A DNA stretch of 64,000 nucleotides from Bradyrhizobium sp. 1(2017). GTDB taxonomy: Bacteria; Pseudomonadota; Alphaproteobacteria; Rhizobiales; Xanthobacteraceae. The position numbers and the translations under genes are program-made. Below, one piece after another: positions 17,510 through 27,595 of the stretch. Under the pieces are notes generated by a model, which was not told the DNA's origin, ran no database searches, and saw only the letters and a program-made list of their open reading frames with translations. The first letter of the stretch is position 1; each line of letters begins with the position of its first letter. The DNA lies in NCBI RefSeq assembly GCF_011602485.2, contig NZ_CP050022.2:6964001-7028000 (forward strand), in the 5' to 3' direction.

Positions 17510-18367
17510 ATGCGGCTCCGCAATCTGGTCATCGCACTTCTCGTCATGGTCTCGATTGGGGCGGCGCATGCGGCCCCGCAATGGCTGAGCCTGCCGCCGA
17601 CACCGACCTTGCCCAAGGCGGCCCAGAGCGGCCTCGCACCCATCAACGGGGTCAAGATCTGGTACGCAATGTTCGGCCGCGGGCAGCCGGTGCTATTGCT
17701 GCATGGCGGCCTCGCCAACGCCAATTATTGGGGCCATCAGGTCCGCGCGCTGCAACGGCACTATCAGGTCATCGTCATGGAGAGCCGCGGCCATGGACGC
17801 AGCAAACGTAACCAGGAGCCCTTTGGCTACGATCTGATGGCGTCGGACGTGGTTGGTCTGCTCGACCATCTCAAGATCAGGAAGGCAGCGATCGTGGGCT
17901 GGAGCGACGGTGCGATCATCGGCCTCGACATCGCCATGAAGCACCCGGAGCGGGTGAGCAGGCTGTTCGCCTTCGCGGCCAATTCGGATCCGTCAGGCGT
18001 TGCGGACATCGCGACGAGCGACGTCTTCAATGCCTACATCGCCAGGGCCGGCGAGGAATACAAGCGGCTCTCGCCGACCCCGACCGAATACAAGAGCTTC
18101 GTCGCCGACATCACCAAGATGTGGGAGAGCCAGCCGAAATGGACGGCGTCCGACCTCGCGACGATCAAGGTCCCGACCTGGATCGTGGACGGCGATCATG
18201 ACGAGGCGATCAAGCGCGAGAATACCGAGTTCATGGCGGCGAACATTCCGGGCGCTGGCCTGCTGATTCAGCCCGAGGTCAGTCACTTCTCGTTCCTGCA
18301 GGATCCGGAGCAGTTTAATGATGATGTGCTGCATTTTCTTGGGCGTGCTGAAGCAGCGGCGAAGTGA
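17510..18367 (+). CDS. Exported alpha/beta hydrolase
   Basis: A 285-residue alpha/beta-hydrolase fold protein with a signal peptide ending near residue 22 (AHA-APQ). The nucleophile elbow is GWSDG with Ser132. HGGLAN at 65-70 forms the oxyanion region. An acid in VDGDHDEA and a histidine in EVSHFSFLQ complete the triad. The family includes esterases and lactonases; the substrate is unknown. The start is fixed by AGGAAGG 7 bases upstream and by the signal peptide. Palindromic repeats follow the stop codon immediately. Confidence 0.88.
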   Translation: MRLRNLVIALLVMVSIGAAHAAPQWLSLPPTPTLPKAAQSGLAPINGVKIWYAMFGRGQPVLLLHGGLANANYWGHQVRALQRHYQVIVMESRGHGRSKRNQEPFGYDLMASDVVGLLDHLKIRKAAIVGWSDGAIIGLDIAMKHPERVSRLFAFAANSDPSGVADIATSDVFNAYIARAGEEYKRLSPTPTEYKSFVADITKMWESQPKWTASDLATIKVPTWIVDGDHDEAIKRENTEFMAANIPGAGLLIQPEVSHFSFLQDPEQFNDDVLHFLGRAEAAAK

Positions 18368-18372
18368 GATGT

Positions 18373-18467
18373 CGTAGGGTGGGCAAAGCGCAAGCGTGCC
18401 CACCATTTCGATCGCGCATGTCGAGAGATGGTAGGCACGGCGCTTGCGCGCCTTTGCCCACCCTACG
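18373..18467. repeat. REP-like palindrome, GTAGGGTGGGCAAAGCGC family
   Basis: Arms at 18373-18406 and 18428-18467 are imperfect reverse complements that begin and end with CGTAGGGTGGGCAAAG/CTTTGCCCACCCTACG. The 21-base centre is unrelated. A related but more degenerate copy lies near 41170-41258. Together with the next element it fills the space between convergent genes. Confidence 0.8.
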
Positions 18468-18520
18468 AAACTGCCGTCGGCTCGCGCAATGACGAGACTG
18501 CGGCTATCACCGTGCGTCTC

Positions 18521-18660
18521 TCGTGTCCCGGACGCGCTGCAGCGTACAACGCTGCTGCGCAGAGCCGGGATCCAGAAAGCTGCAACGAAGGATGCGGAGA
18601 CATGGGCCCCGGCTCTGCAGCGCACCGCCGAAGAGGCGCTGCGCCGCGTCCGGGGCACGA
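18521..18660. repeat. Second palindromic element beside it (TCGTGTCCCGGACGCG family)
   Basis: Terminal arms 18521-18544 and 18637-18660 match as reverse complements at 21 of 24 positions. An inner pair, GCAGAGCCGGG near 18556 and CCCCGGCTCTGC near 18607, gives a nested hairpin. The element is unlike the neighbouring repeat, so two repeat families are stacked in about 290 bases. No gene is present in the 18368-18729 interval. Confidence 0.75.
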
Positions 18661-18677
18661 AACCTGAACTGACCGAC

Positions 18678-18704
18678 AAAAAACGCGGCGTTGCCGCCGC
18701 GTTT
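18678..18704 (-). terminator. Rho-independent terminator of ftsH
   Basis: A 10-bp perfect stem (AAACGCGGCG, 18681-18690, with 18695-18704) and a 4-base loop is followed on the minus strand by six U residues. It lies 26 bases after the ftsH stop codon. Confidence 0.92.
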
Positions 18705-18729
18705 TGCAATTTGGCCTGGCGCCTAGAGC

Positions 18730-20655
<1,926 letters not shown>

Positions 20656-20745
20656 CGATCTTCCTTCGTGGCCGCGCGGATCGCGGCCTGAGTCCTTGGG
20701 CAGTAGGAGGAAATCCCCAAGGAATCCTCTCGGTTAGACGCATAC

Positions 20746-20774
20746 AATCTAGGTGCCGCCCCGGTCGCTGCCAA
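20746..20774 (-). promoter_or_regulatory. Sigma-70-type promoter of ftsH
   Basis: On the minus strand TTGGCA (-35) and TAGATT (-10) are spaced by exactly 17 bases. The predicted start lies about 80 bases before the ftsH ATG, which has AAGGAAG close upstream. A perfect 8-bp inverted repeat, AGATGGGA-N7-TCCCATCT (20782-20804), lies just upstream of the -35 and could be a regulator site. Confidence 0.65.
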
Positions 20775-20920
20775 GGGAACGAGATGGGACTATTTATCCC
20801 ATCTTAGCGCGATTCCCGCTGAAATAATGGCGCCCGAGCCGGGGTTTTTCCTGCCTGGTTAAGGTGGCCTGATGGCACGAGCGCGAATTGGCCGGTGTCA
20901 TGATCCGACCTCACGCAGCA

Positions 20921-21979
20921 TTATGAACCCTTGCGCCGCCGGGCCGGCGCCGGCGCGATCTCGATACGCCCGCCGGCCAAGCTGATCAAGGCTCCCGCCA
21001 GGGTCTGCTTCAGGACAGGCCGGCCATTTGCGGCAGCACGGGGGCTCGCAGCGATCGCCCGGTCGAGCGCGGACATCAGGGTTTCGACCTTGCCGAGTTC
21101 CGCCGGGCCCTCATGCCCCAGCGCGTCGATGGCCCGCAGCAGGAGCCGCAGCCGGACCTCGTCCGGCAGGACGGCAAAGGCCGAGGCCTCGAAGCTTCGA
21201 ATGCCAGCCTGCGGCGCAACGTCGCGATTCCGCAAACGCAGGAACCGCTCGGCGCCGTCCGCCAGCACCTCGACCGCCGCATTGGCGCGCGCCAGCCGTG
21301 CCGCGAGCCGCACGAGCGTGCGGGCATCGCCGCCCTCGGCCGCGAGAAGCGGCAGCAGCGCGCGCAGCCGCGGGCGGGTGAAGGAGGTGTCGCGATTGGT
21401 GGGGTCGTCGGCAAAGCCGACCTTCGCCCGCTTCAAAGTCGCGATCAGTTGCGCCTTGGGGACATCGAGCAGCGGCCGCGCCAGCACGATGCCCTCACGC
21501 TCGCTGACTTCTGCCATCGCCGACAGCCCGGCAAGTCCGCTGCCCCTGAGCATCCGCATCAGCAGGGTTTCGGCCTGGTCGTCACGGGTGTGGGCGGTCA
21601 GCACGTGGCTGGCGCCCACGGCCCGCGCGGCTTCGGCGAGCAGGCGGTAGCGCGCCTTGCGCGCAGCGGCCGGCAGTCCCGTCTTCGGCTTTGGACCGCG
21701 CCAGCGCAGGGTCCGGTGCGGCAGTCCGAGCGCGGTCGCCAGACGCTTGACCTCGCGCGCCTCACGGGCCGCTTCCGGGCGCAGGCCGTGATCGACGGTG
21801 ACGACGGTGAGTTGCGGGCCGCGCGCGAGGCCGCGCCGCCAGCGCGCCGCAAGCCACATCAGCGCCACCGAGTCCGGCCCGCCGGAGACGGCGAGCAGCA
21901 GCGCCGGCGCGGCTTTCAGGCCCGCGAAGAGTCGCCTTGCCTCGCGCACCGAGATCGGAGAATTGTCGTCGTCTGACAT
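20921..21979 (-). CDS. tilS: tRNA(Ile)-lysidine synthetase TilS
   Basis: Cytoplasmic enzyme that changes cytidine 34 of tRNA-Ile(CAU) to lysidine using lysine and ATP, so the tRNA reads AUA. The PP-loop signature SGGPDS is at residues 32-37. Downstream come VTVDHGLRPEA and HTRDDQAETLLMRMLRGSGLAGL, typical of TilS. The 352-residue length lacks the longest C-terminal domain of E. coli TilS, which is usual in this group. The start MSDDDN was chosen over one five codons upstream because it gives the usual spacing to the PP-loop; both remain possible. It sits between ybgF and ftsH on the same strand. Confidence 0.95.
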   Translation of the reverse strand: MSDDDNSPISVREARRLFAGLKAAPALLLAVSGGPDSVALMWLAARWRRGLARGPQLTVVTVDHGLRPEAAREAREVKRLATALGLPHRTLRWRGPKPKTGLPAAARKARYRLLAEAARAVGASHVLTAHTRDDQAETLLMRMLRGSGLAGLSAMAEVSEREGIVLARPLLDVPKAQLIATLKRAKVGFADDPTNRDTSFTRPRLRALLPLLAAEGGDARTLVRLAARLARANAAVEVLADGAERFLRLRNRDVAPQAGIRSFEASAFAVLPDEVRLRLLLRAIDALGHEGPAELGKVETLMSALDRAIAASPRAAANGRPVLKQTLAGALISLAGGRIEIAPAPARRRKGS

Positions 21980-22061
21980 GACGCGGCCCAGCATCGTCGG
22001 CGGATGGTCCGCGATGTTTAGCGCAGCACCATCCGCATTGTCAGGGCCCGGACGCCGGGCG

Positions 22062-23141
22062 TCAGCACTTCACCCGCTTCTGCTCGCGATCGACCGCGGC
22101 TTTGACCCCGGCGGAGGCGCGCGGATATTTGCGGCCGACCTCGCCGAAGGCGGCGCAGGCGGCCTCCTTCTCCTTCAGGGCGGCGAGCGACTGGCCAAGC
22201 CGCAACAGGGCATCCGGCGCCTTGGCCGATTTCTCGTATTTGGTGGTGACGGCGAGGAAGGCTTCCGCGGAATCGCGGTATTGCTGGCGCTGGAAGTAGC
22301 TCTCGCCGAGCCAGTATTGCGCGTCGCCGAGCAGCGGATCGCTCGGATATTTCTGCGCGAAATTCTTCATGGTCTGCTCGGCGAGCGCATAGTCCTTGCG
22401 CTGCATGTAGCCGATGCCGAGGTCGAACTCGTCGCGTGGCGTCGCCGAGGGCGGCAGCGTGGTCAGGCCCGCACCGCCCGATTGCGCGGGATAGCCGGAC
22501 TGGCCCGGCGGATAGCCGGGCTGCGCAGCCGGCGGAGCGGCCTGCTGCTGATAGCGGGGGCTGGTGTTGGCGAGATCGAGCGGCTCACCGGCGCCGCGGC
22601 CGCCGGGTGCCCCGCTGGGCGCTCCCGCCGGCATCGGCTGCTGGCCCCCGCCAAGCGCGCGCGGCGCGCCGGGGGCGCTCGGGTTCTGGCTCGGATCGAA
22701 GGCATCGCCGCGGCGGCGCGTGCCGGGTACGCCCGGCGCCGGCTGCTCCTGAACGATCGGCGCGGGCGCGGCGATCTGCGGCTGCTCGTAATTCGGCTGC
22801 ACGGCCTGCTGCTGCGGCGGCTGCTGGCGATAGCCCGGCGCGACCTGACTGGGTGCGATCTGGGCTGGCGGCATCGCCGAGACGTTCGGCGCCTGTCCGG
22901 GCGCGGCCTGCGCGCCGCCTTCGAGCGCCCGCAGGCGTTCCTCGAGCTGGCGATTGCGATATTGCAGCTCTTCGTTCTGGCCGGTGAGCTGGCGCAGCTG
23001 GTTCTCCAGCCGCTCGATCCGCATCTCGGGATCGGCATCGTCCGACTGCGCAAAGATCGATTGCGCAAGCGCGGGCGAGCACAAAGAGAGCAGCGCGGCG
23101 GTCGCCACGGTGCCGGTAAAGATCTTAAATCTGGATGACAT
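22062..23141 (-). CDS. ybgF: Tol-Pal system protein YbgF/CpoB
   Basis: Periplasmic coordinator of Tol-Pal energy and peptidoglycan synthesis during constriction. A signal peptide ends near residue 25 (ALA-QSI). A coiled-coil trimerisation segment (about 38-77, with ERLENQLRQLTGQNEELQ) follows. Residues about 78-225 are a long Pro/Gln/Gly/Ala linker, much longer than in E. coli CpoB. The C-terminal 125 residues are TPR repeats starting DEFDLGIGYMQRKDYALAEQ. The ATG giving MSSRFKIF supplies the signal peptide; upstream in-frame codons do not. It is downstream of pal with 187 bases and a hairpin between. Confidence 0.93.
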   Translation of the reverse strand: MSSRFKIFTGTVATAALLSLCSPALAQSIFAQSDDADPEMRIERLENQLRQLTGQNEELQYRNRQLEERLRALEGGAQAAPGQAPNVSAMPPAQIAPSQVAPGYRQQPPQQQAVQPNYEQPQIAAPAPIVQEQPAPGVPGTRRRGDAFDPSQNPSAPGAPRALGGGQQPMPAGAPSGAPGGRGAGEPLDLANTSPRYQQQAAPPAAQPGYPPGQSGYPAQSGGAGLTTLPPSATPRDEFDLGIGYMQRKDYALAEQTMKNFAQKYPSDPLLGDAQYWLGESYFQRQQYRDSAEAFLAVTTKYEKSAKAPDALLRLGQSLAALKEKEAACAAFGEVGRKYPRASAGVKAAVDREQKRVKC

Positions 23142-23260
23142 CTTGCCCTGACGACAACAGCGAAATGGCCTGCGACGGAACATTCGACGCGCCACAGATT
23201 GAAGTGCAGTACGCCAAAAATGTGACTGGTACCAAGGGGTTTCTATCACAGAATGCTGAA

Positions 23261-23288
23261 ACGAAACCGGCGCCCCAGGGGGCGCCGG
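23261..23288 (-). terminator. Hairpin after pal, possible terminator or attenuator
   Basis: A 9-10 bp GC-rich stem (CCGGCGCCCC / GGGGCGCCGG) with a minimal loop is followed on the minus strand by TTTCGTTTC. It lies between pal and ybgF, so it could lower ybgF expression relative to pal or mark the end of the pal transcript. Confidence 0.65.
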
Positions 23289-23328
23289 CATAATCGGTTT
23301 CTGAAGATGAACGGCGCCTGACTGACGG

Positions 23329-23817
23329 TCAGGAGCTGGCGTTCAGGACGGTGACGGCGCGCCGGTTCTGCGACCAGCAGGAGATGTCGTTACAGACGGC
23401 GACCGGCCGCTCCTTGCCGTAGGAGATCGTGCGCATGCGGTTCGGGTCGATGCCGCGCGAGGCGAGGAACGAACGCACCGACTGGGCTCTCCGGGCGCCG
23501 AGCGCGATGTTGTACTCGCGGGTGCCGCGCTCGTCGGCATGACCTTCGATGGTGAAGCTGTAGCGCGGATAGGTCTGGAGCCACTGCGCCTGCTTCTCGA
23601 GGGTCACGATCGCCTGCGGGGTCAGATCGGTCTGGTCGCTTTCGAAGAACACGCGGTCGCCGACATTGACCACGAAGTCCTGCTGGCTACCCGGCGTCGC
23701 CGCGTTGGCCATCGCATCCGTCGCAGCATTCTTGTTGGCGCAGGCGCCCATCGACAGCGCGACGGCAAGCACCGCGACCAGCTTCAATCCCTGGAGGATA
23801 CGCATAGGATGTTTCAT
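23329..23817 (-). CDS. pal: Peptidoglycan-associated lipoprotein Pal
   Basis: Outer-membrane lipoprotein that binds peptidoglycan and the TolA/TolB proteins during envelope constriction. The lipobox LSMGAC places the acylated cysteine at residue 26. The OmpA-like domain (about 45-160) has FFESDQTDLTPQA, the peptidoglycan-binding GHADERGTREYN and ALGARRAQSVR. The start is supported by GGAGG 7 bases upstream; an internal ATG four codons later is an alternative. A terminal cysteine pair (CNDISC) in the family is present. Unusually, tolB is about 3.8 kb upstream rather than adjacent. Confidence 0.97.
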   Translation of the reverse strand: MKHPMRILQGLKLVAVLAVALSMGACANKNAATDAMANAATPGSQQDFVVNVGDRVFFESDQTDLTPQAIVTLEKQAQWLQTYPRYSFTIEGHADERGTREYNIALGARRAQSVRSFLASRGIDPNRMRTISYGKERPVAVCNDISCWSQNRRAVTVLNASS

Positions 23818-23882
23818 TCCGGAGCCTCCACGCTCGCGTTAGTCCACTGCTGTCCGGTCTACAGGGGGTTGGTTAAGCGAAC

Positions 23883-23904
23883 GTTCCGTCAACCTTGACG
23901 GAAC
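23883..23904. promoter_or_regulatory. 22-bp palindrome upstream of pal
   Basis: GTTCCGTCAA-CC-TTGACGGAAC: perfect 10-bp arms and a 2-base centre, 66 bases upstream of the pal start. The arm contains TTGACG on the minus strand, which could be a -35 hexamer, but no matching -10 was found at 16-18 bases. It looks like an operator for a dimeric regulator. Confidence 0.5.
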
Positions 23905-24088
23905 CTTGCCTCAGCCGCTCAAATGCCCCCAACCAGCGAAAAGCAACCGTCATGGTTAATGGTTTGTAAATGTGGCGCAAGGGTGAAGGCAAGCCGCGCC
24001 AAGTGGCAGAAGTGCCGTTTTTTGCTGGAGTTCTAGGCGGAAGGCTGATGCGGGGCGCCGGAGGCGGCCCGCGACGCTGCGTTGGGAG

Positions 24089-24829
24089 TCAGGCGTGAAT
24101 GGCGTCCGCCACGAGCACCGGCCGCTGTGCGACGGAGCGTTGCGGCACCTGGCGCTGCCCGCCGCGGCCGAACAGCATCCGCCGCTCGAAGGCCGTCGAC
24201 CGCATGATCGGATAACGCTCGAACACTTTCTTGCGGAAGGTCGGGAAGTCCGCCGCCATCAGCCCGAAAGGCTTGGTGAGGCCGGGAACCAGACGGGGCT
24301 CGGCAATGGTCTGGTGCAGGAACACCCGGCGATAAAAGGCCTGATGCTCGGCGCGCACGATCGCAAGGCCGAGATCGGCATTGAAATGCTCGCAAGCCAT
24401 GTAGGCGAGGCGCGTCGTCAGATAGGGCAATTCCGGAACGCGCTTGACCTGGTCGGGATCGGCGACGAAGCGGGTCGGATCGATCATGACCTCGCCGCGG
24501 TCGAGCCGCGGCAGCACGATCTCGGGAAAGACGTCGGCCGAGGTGGACTCGCGCCATTCCGAGGTCAGCACGCTGATGCGCACGGAGCTGCAGAGCTCGC
24601 CGTTGAGATAGACGCCGAAGGTCCACGCGTTCGGCAGTTCGTCGTAGCGGTCGGTGACCCGTGCGTCCGCCGAGTCCTTGACGGCGCCTTCACGCAGATA
24701 GGCGCGGTAGCGGAGATTGTAGATCTCCTCCTTCTCGTCTGCCGTCTCTGCGAGATGGTAGTCGACGTCGGTGAGGAGTTCGGCCCCTCGTCCAACAGCC
24801 GATATGACCGCTTTGGCCGAGGACTGCAT
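24089..24829 (-). CDS. FeeM-like N-acyl amino acid synthase / autoinducer-synthase-fold acyltransferase
   Basis: A 246-residue GNAT/LuxI-like protein. The N-terminal part has YHLAETADEKEEIYNLRYRAYLREG, the pattern of FeeM and of LuxI-type synthases (conserved R-YxxY/F). Further family marks are DELPNAWTFGVYLNGELCSSVRIS, the acidic stretch VFPEIVLPRLDRGEVMIDPTRFV, and AYMACEHFNADLGLAIVRAEHQAFYRRVF. Relatives join an acyl-ACP chain to an amino acid such as tyrosine. Product unknown. It has its own promoter, and the start used (MQSSAK, with AGGGAG upstream) lies 78 bases after the predicted transcription start. It lies between the GGDEF/EAL gene and pal. Confidence 0.75.
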   Translation of the reverse strand: MQSSAKAVISAVGRGAELLTDVDYHLAETADEKEEIYNLRYRAYLREGAVKDSADARVTDRYDELPNAWTFGVYLNGELCSSVRISVLTSEWRESTSADVFPEIVLPRLDRGEVMIDPTRFVADPDQVKRVPELPYLTTRLAYMACEHFNADLGLAIVRAEHQAFYRRVFLHQTIAEPRLVPGLTKPFGLMAADFPTFRKKVFERYPIMRSTAFERRMLFGRGGQRQVPQRSVAQRPVLVADAIHA

Positions 24830-24914
24830 TCCGACTCCCTTACCCGCACCACTCACTGAAAAACGCACGCAGGCCGGGAGCTTTCTCCAGAACAACTTCA
24901 ACGCGCGTGATGAT

Positions 24915-24943
24915 TTATTAACAGCTTCTTAATATCGATGCAA
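24915..24943 (-). promoter_or_regulatory. Sigma-70-type promoter of the FeeM-like gene
   Basis: On the minus strand TTGCAT (-35) and TAATAA (-10) are spaced by 17 bases. Upstream of the -35 lie two palindromes, GGGTTAACCC (24960-24969) and CCGTAG-CA-CTACGG (24971-24984), placed as an activator site would be. The promoter supports the MQSSAK start rather than an ATG at 24901, which would be almost leaderless. Confidence 0.65.
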
Positions 24944-25028
24944 AGCAATCGAACGGTTAGGGTTAACCCCCCGTAGCACTACGGTACCCAGCAACAGGCT
25001 GAAACGACAGGAATTTTGCGAAGCGGAT

Positions 25029-27359
25029 TCAGGCGATGGAGCGCGAGCCGACCAGCTGGAGCGGGCTCTCGCCGCGGCGCCCATGCGAGGCGTTGAGGAG
25101 CTGGCGCATCCGCACCGCGGGCACCGGACGGCTGAACAGGTAGCCCTGCCCCTCGGACACGGTGCCGTCGGCGCTGATCAGCTCGAGCTGCTCGTTGGTC
25201 TCGATGCCCTCGACCACGACGGCCATGCCGAGATCGGCGGACAGCCGCGCCACGCCGCGCAACAGCGTCAGCGGCCGGTCGGTGTCGATGCCTTCGAGGA
25301 AGGAGCGGTCGATCTTCACCTTCTGCATCGGGAAATTGTGCAGGTAGCTGAGGCTGGAATAGCCGGTGCCGAAATCGTCGAGCGAGATGCGCACGCCGAG
25401 CGCATGCAGTTGCGACAGGATGTCGTGGGTGAGCTGGGTGTTGCGCAGCAGCGAGGATTCGGTGATCTCGATCTCCAGGCGGTGTGCCGGCAGCCCCGAG
25501 ACCTCGAGCGCGTAACGGATCTCGCTCAGCACGTCGCGCTGGTGGAATTGCTGCGGCGAGAAGTTGACCGCGACGCTGACGCCCTCCGGCCACTTCATGC
25601 ATTCCATGCAGGCGCGGCGCAGGATCCAGCGGCCGAGATCGACGATCAGGCCCATGTCCTCGGCGACCGGGATGATGTCGACCGGCGAGACGGTGCCGCG
25701 CACCGGATGATTCCAGCGCAGCAGCGCCTCGCAGGTGGTGATCTTGCCGGACTTCAGATTGACCAGCGGCTGGTAGAACAGCTCGAACTCCTCGTTGGCG
25801 AGCGCCTTGCGCAGGTCGAGCTCGAGGATGCGGCGGGCCTCGACGGTTGCCGCCATCTCGTCGCGGAAGAAGCAGAAGGTGCCGCGGCCGTCGGCCTTGG
25901 CGCGGTACAGCGCCATATCGGCGTTCTTGAGCAGCGTGTCGGCGCTGGTGCCGTCCGGCGAGGTCAGCGCGATGCCGACGCTGGCACCGATCTCGACCAG
26001 ATGGTTGTCGATGCGGTAGCGCTCGCTCAGCCGCTCGACGATGCGGCGGGCCAGCGCCGCCGCATCCTCGGGCGACGCGAGGTTCTGCTGGAACACGACG
26101 AACTCGTCGCCGCCGAAGCGGGCGACGAAATCCTCGGGCCGCAGCATCTCGCGCAAGCGGTTGGCGACCGCGCACAGGAGCCGGTCGCCGCAGGGATGGC
26201 CGAGCGTGTCGTTGACCTGCTTGAACTGGTCGAGGTCGACGAACAGCAGCGCAGAGAGCCGTTCGGAATGGCTCGATTGCGCCAGCAGCCGCTCGATCTC
26301 GTCGCGGAAGCTGACGCGATTGGGCAGTGCCGTGAGCTCGTCATAGCGGGCGAGATGGCTGATCCGGGCTTCGGCGTTGGTGCGCTCGGTGATGTCTTCC
26401 AGCAGCAGCACCGTGCCGCCGCCGGTCATCGGCTGGAACGTCCAGGACAGCGTGCGGCCCCGCGTCTGATCCGGATCGGCGGTGACGATCTCGCGGATCC
26501 GCGCCTTCTCGATCTCGGACAGGATCTGATCGCCGCTCGCCGCCGAGATCGATCCGGCGGCGACGCAGGCCGACGCGATGTCTGCGGCGGTGGCGCCGCG
26601 CTTGACCAGGTCGTCGGGCAGCGCCATCAGCTCGCTGAAGCGGTGGTTCATCACGGCAAGGCGCCCGTCTGCACGAAACATGCACAGGCCGTGCGGCATG
26701 TTGTTGAGCGCGGTATCGAACTGGCTTGCCAGCGCGGATTCGCGGAAGCTCGAGGTCAGCGCCTTGACGAAGATCGCGTGCAGGCTGAGGTTGATGTTCT
26801 TCAGCGCGATGAAGAACAGCACGAGAATGATCGCGAGGCCGATATAGTAGAAGCCGCCATGCAGCAGCAAGGCGAGCGACATCGGACCGCAGGCGAGCGC
26901 GACGTGCCACTGGATCACGCGCGGCTGGCCGTAATTGCGGGCGGCGCCGCCGGCGGTGTAGCCGACCGTGACCGAGACGCAGAGCATGTTCGCGACCGCG
27001 TCGTCGTTGTTGAAGATGACGACGAAGCACCACAGGCCGATGACCGCGGCATAGAGCAGCGCGCCGGCCCAGTAGCGCGGCTCCAGATGCTTGGCCTGCT
27101 CGAAGCTCAGGCCCGGCATGCGGTTCTCGTAGGGCCGCATCTGAAACGCACGCGCGGTGCCGATGGCAATGATCAGAAACGCGATCGGCCACAGCAACAC
27201 GTCGCCGGTCTTGAGCGCAGTCATGACCGCGGCCACGGCCGCGGAGGCCGAGCCCAGGAAGATCGCCCAGAAATTCTGAACCATAGAGTTGATGAGAGCG
27301 GCGTAGAGTATCGGCTCCAGCTCGTCTCGATCGCTCTGCTTCTGGTCGGCCAGCTGCAT
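25029..27359 (-). CDS. Membrane-bound diguanylate cyclase/phosphodiesterase (PAS-GGDEF-EAL)
   Basis: A 776-residue cyclic di-GMP enzyme. Residues about 25-190 hold five or six transmembrane helices. A PAS-like domain (about 213-330) begins ALNNMPHGLCMFRADG. The GGDEF domain has the intact GGDEF motif at 416-420 and an inhibitory-site RxxD at 407-410. The EAL domain starts near 520 with CEALLRW (EAL 544-546) and keeps DDFGTGYSSLSYL and EGIET. Both activities appear intact, so the net effect is not predictable. It stands between tolB and the FeeM-like gene, inside what is normally a continuous tol-pal order, suggesting a role in envelope or surface behaviour. Confidence 0.95.
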   Translation of the reverse strand: MQLADQKQSDRDELEPILYAALINSMVQNFWAIFLGSASAAVAAVMTALKTGDVLLWPIAFLIIAIGTARAFQMRPYENRMPGLSFEQAKHLEPRYWAGALLYAAVIGLWCFVVIFNNDDAVANMLCVSVTVGYTAGGAARNYGQPRVIQWHVALACGPMSLALLLHGGFYYIGLAIILVLFFIALKNINLSLHAIFVKALTSSFRESALASQFDTALNNMPHGLCMFRADGRLAVMNHRFSELMALPDDLVKRGATAADIASACVAAGSISAASGDQILSEIEKARIREIVTADPDQTRGRTLSWTFQPMTGGGTVLLLEDITERTNAEARISHLARYDELTALPNRVSFRDEIERLLAQSSHSERLSALLFVDLDQFKQVNDTLGHPCGDRLLCAVANRLREMLRPEDFVARFGGDEFVVFQQNLASPEDAAALARRIVERLSERYRIDNHLVEIGASVGIALTSPDGTSADTLLKNADMALYRAKADGRGTFCFFRDEMAATVEARRILELDLRKALANEEFELFYQPLVNLKSGKITTCEALLRWNHPVRGTVSPVDIIPVAEDMGLIVDLGRWILRRACMECMKWPEGVSVAVNFSPQQFHQRDVLSEIRYALEVSGLPAHRLEIEITESSLLRNTQLTHDILSQLHALGVRISLDDFGTGYSSLSYLHNFPMQKVKIDRSFLEGIDTDRPLTLLRGVARLSADLGMAVVVEGIETNEQLELISADGTVSEGQGYLFSRPVPAVRMRQLLNASHGRRGESPLQLVGSRSIA

Positions 27360-27547
27360 TTGGCTAATTACGCGTCCTGTTTAGCGCGTACTCTTACCCA
27401 AGCCAGATGAAGCCTTTCTGAGGGAACATCGTTAAAGTCGAGTTGTTTTTCGGCAATAGCGAACCTGTTTCTGCTGATATTTCAAGCAACTAGGCAAGCC
27501 TTGCCGGGCTCAAGGTGAAGGAAAGCTTGCTTTCCTCGCCGAACCCG

Positions 27548-27581
27548 AAAAAATCGCGCGCTTTTTCGATAACAGCGCGCG
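27548..27581 (-). terminator. Weak terminator after tolB
   Basis: A 7-bp GC stem (CGCGCGC 27555-27561 with 27575-27581) and a 13-base loop is followed on the minus strand by six U residues (27548-27553). It lies 15 bases after the tolB stop and would separate tolQRAB from the downstream genes. Confidence 0.55.
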
Positions 27582-27595
27582 TCTGACGGCGTGAT

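Noticed and set aside
25083..27410. 775-codon frame antisense to the GGDEF/EAL gene
   Set aside because: Same codon-bias artefact; the minus strand has intact GGDEF and EAL motifs.
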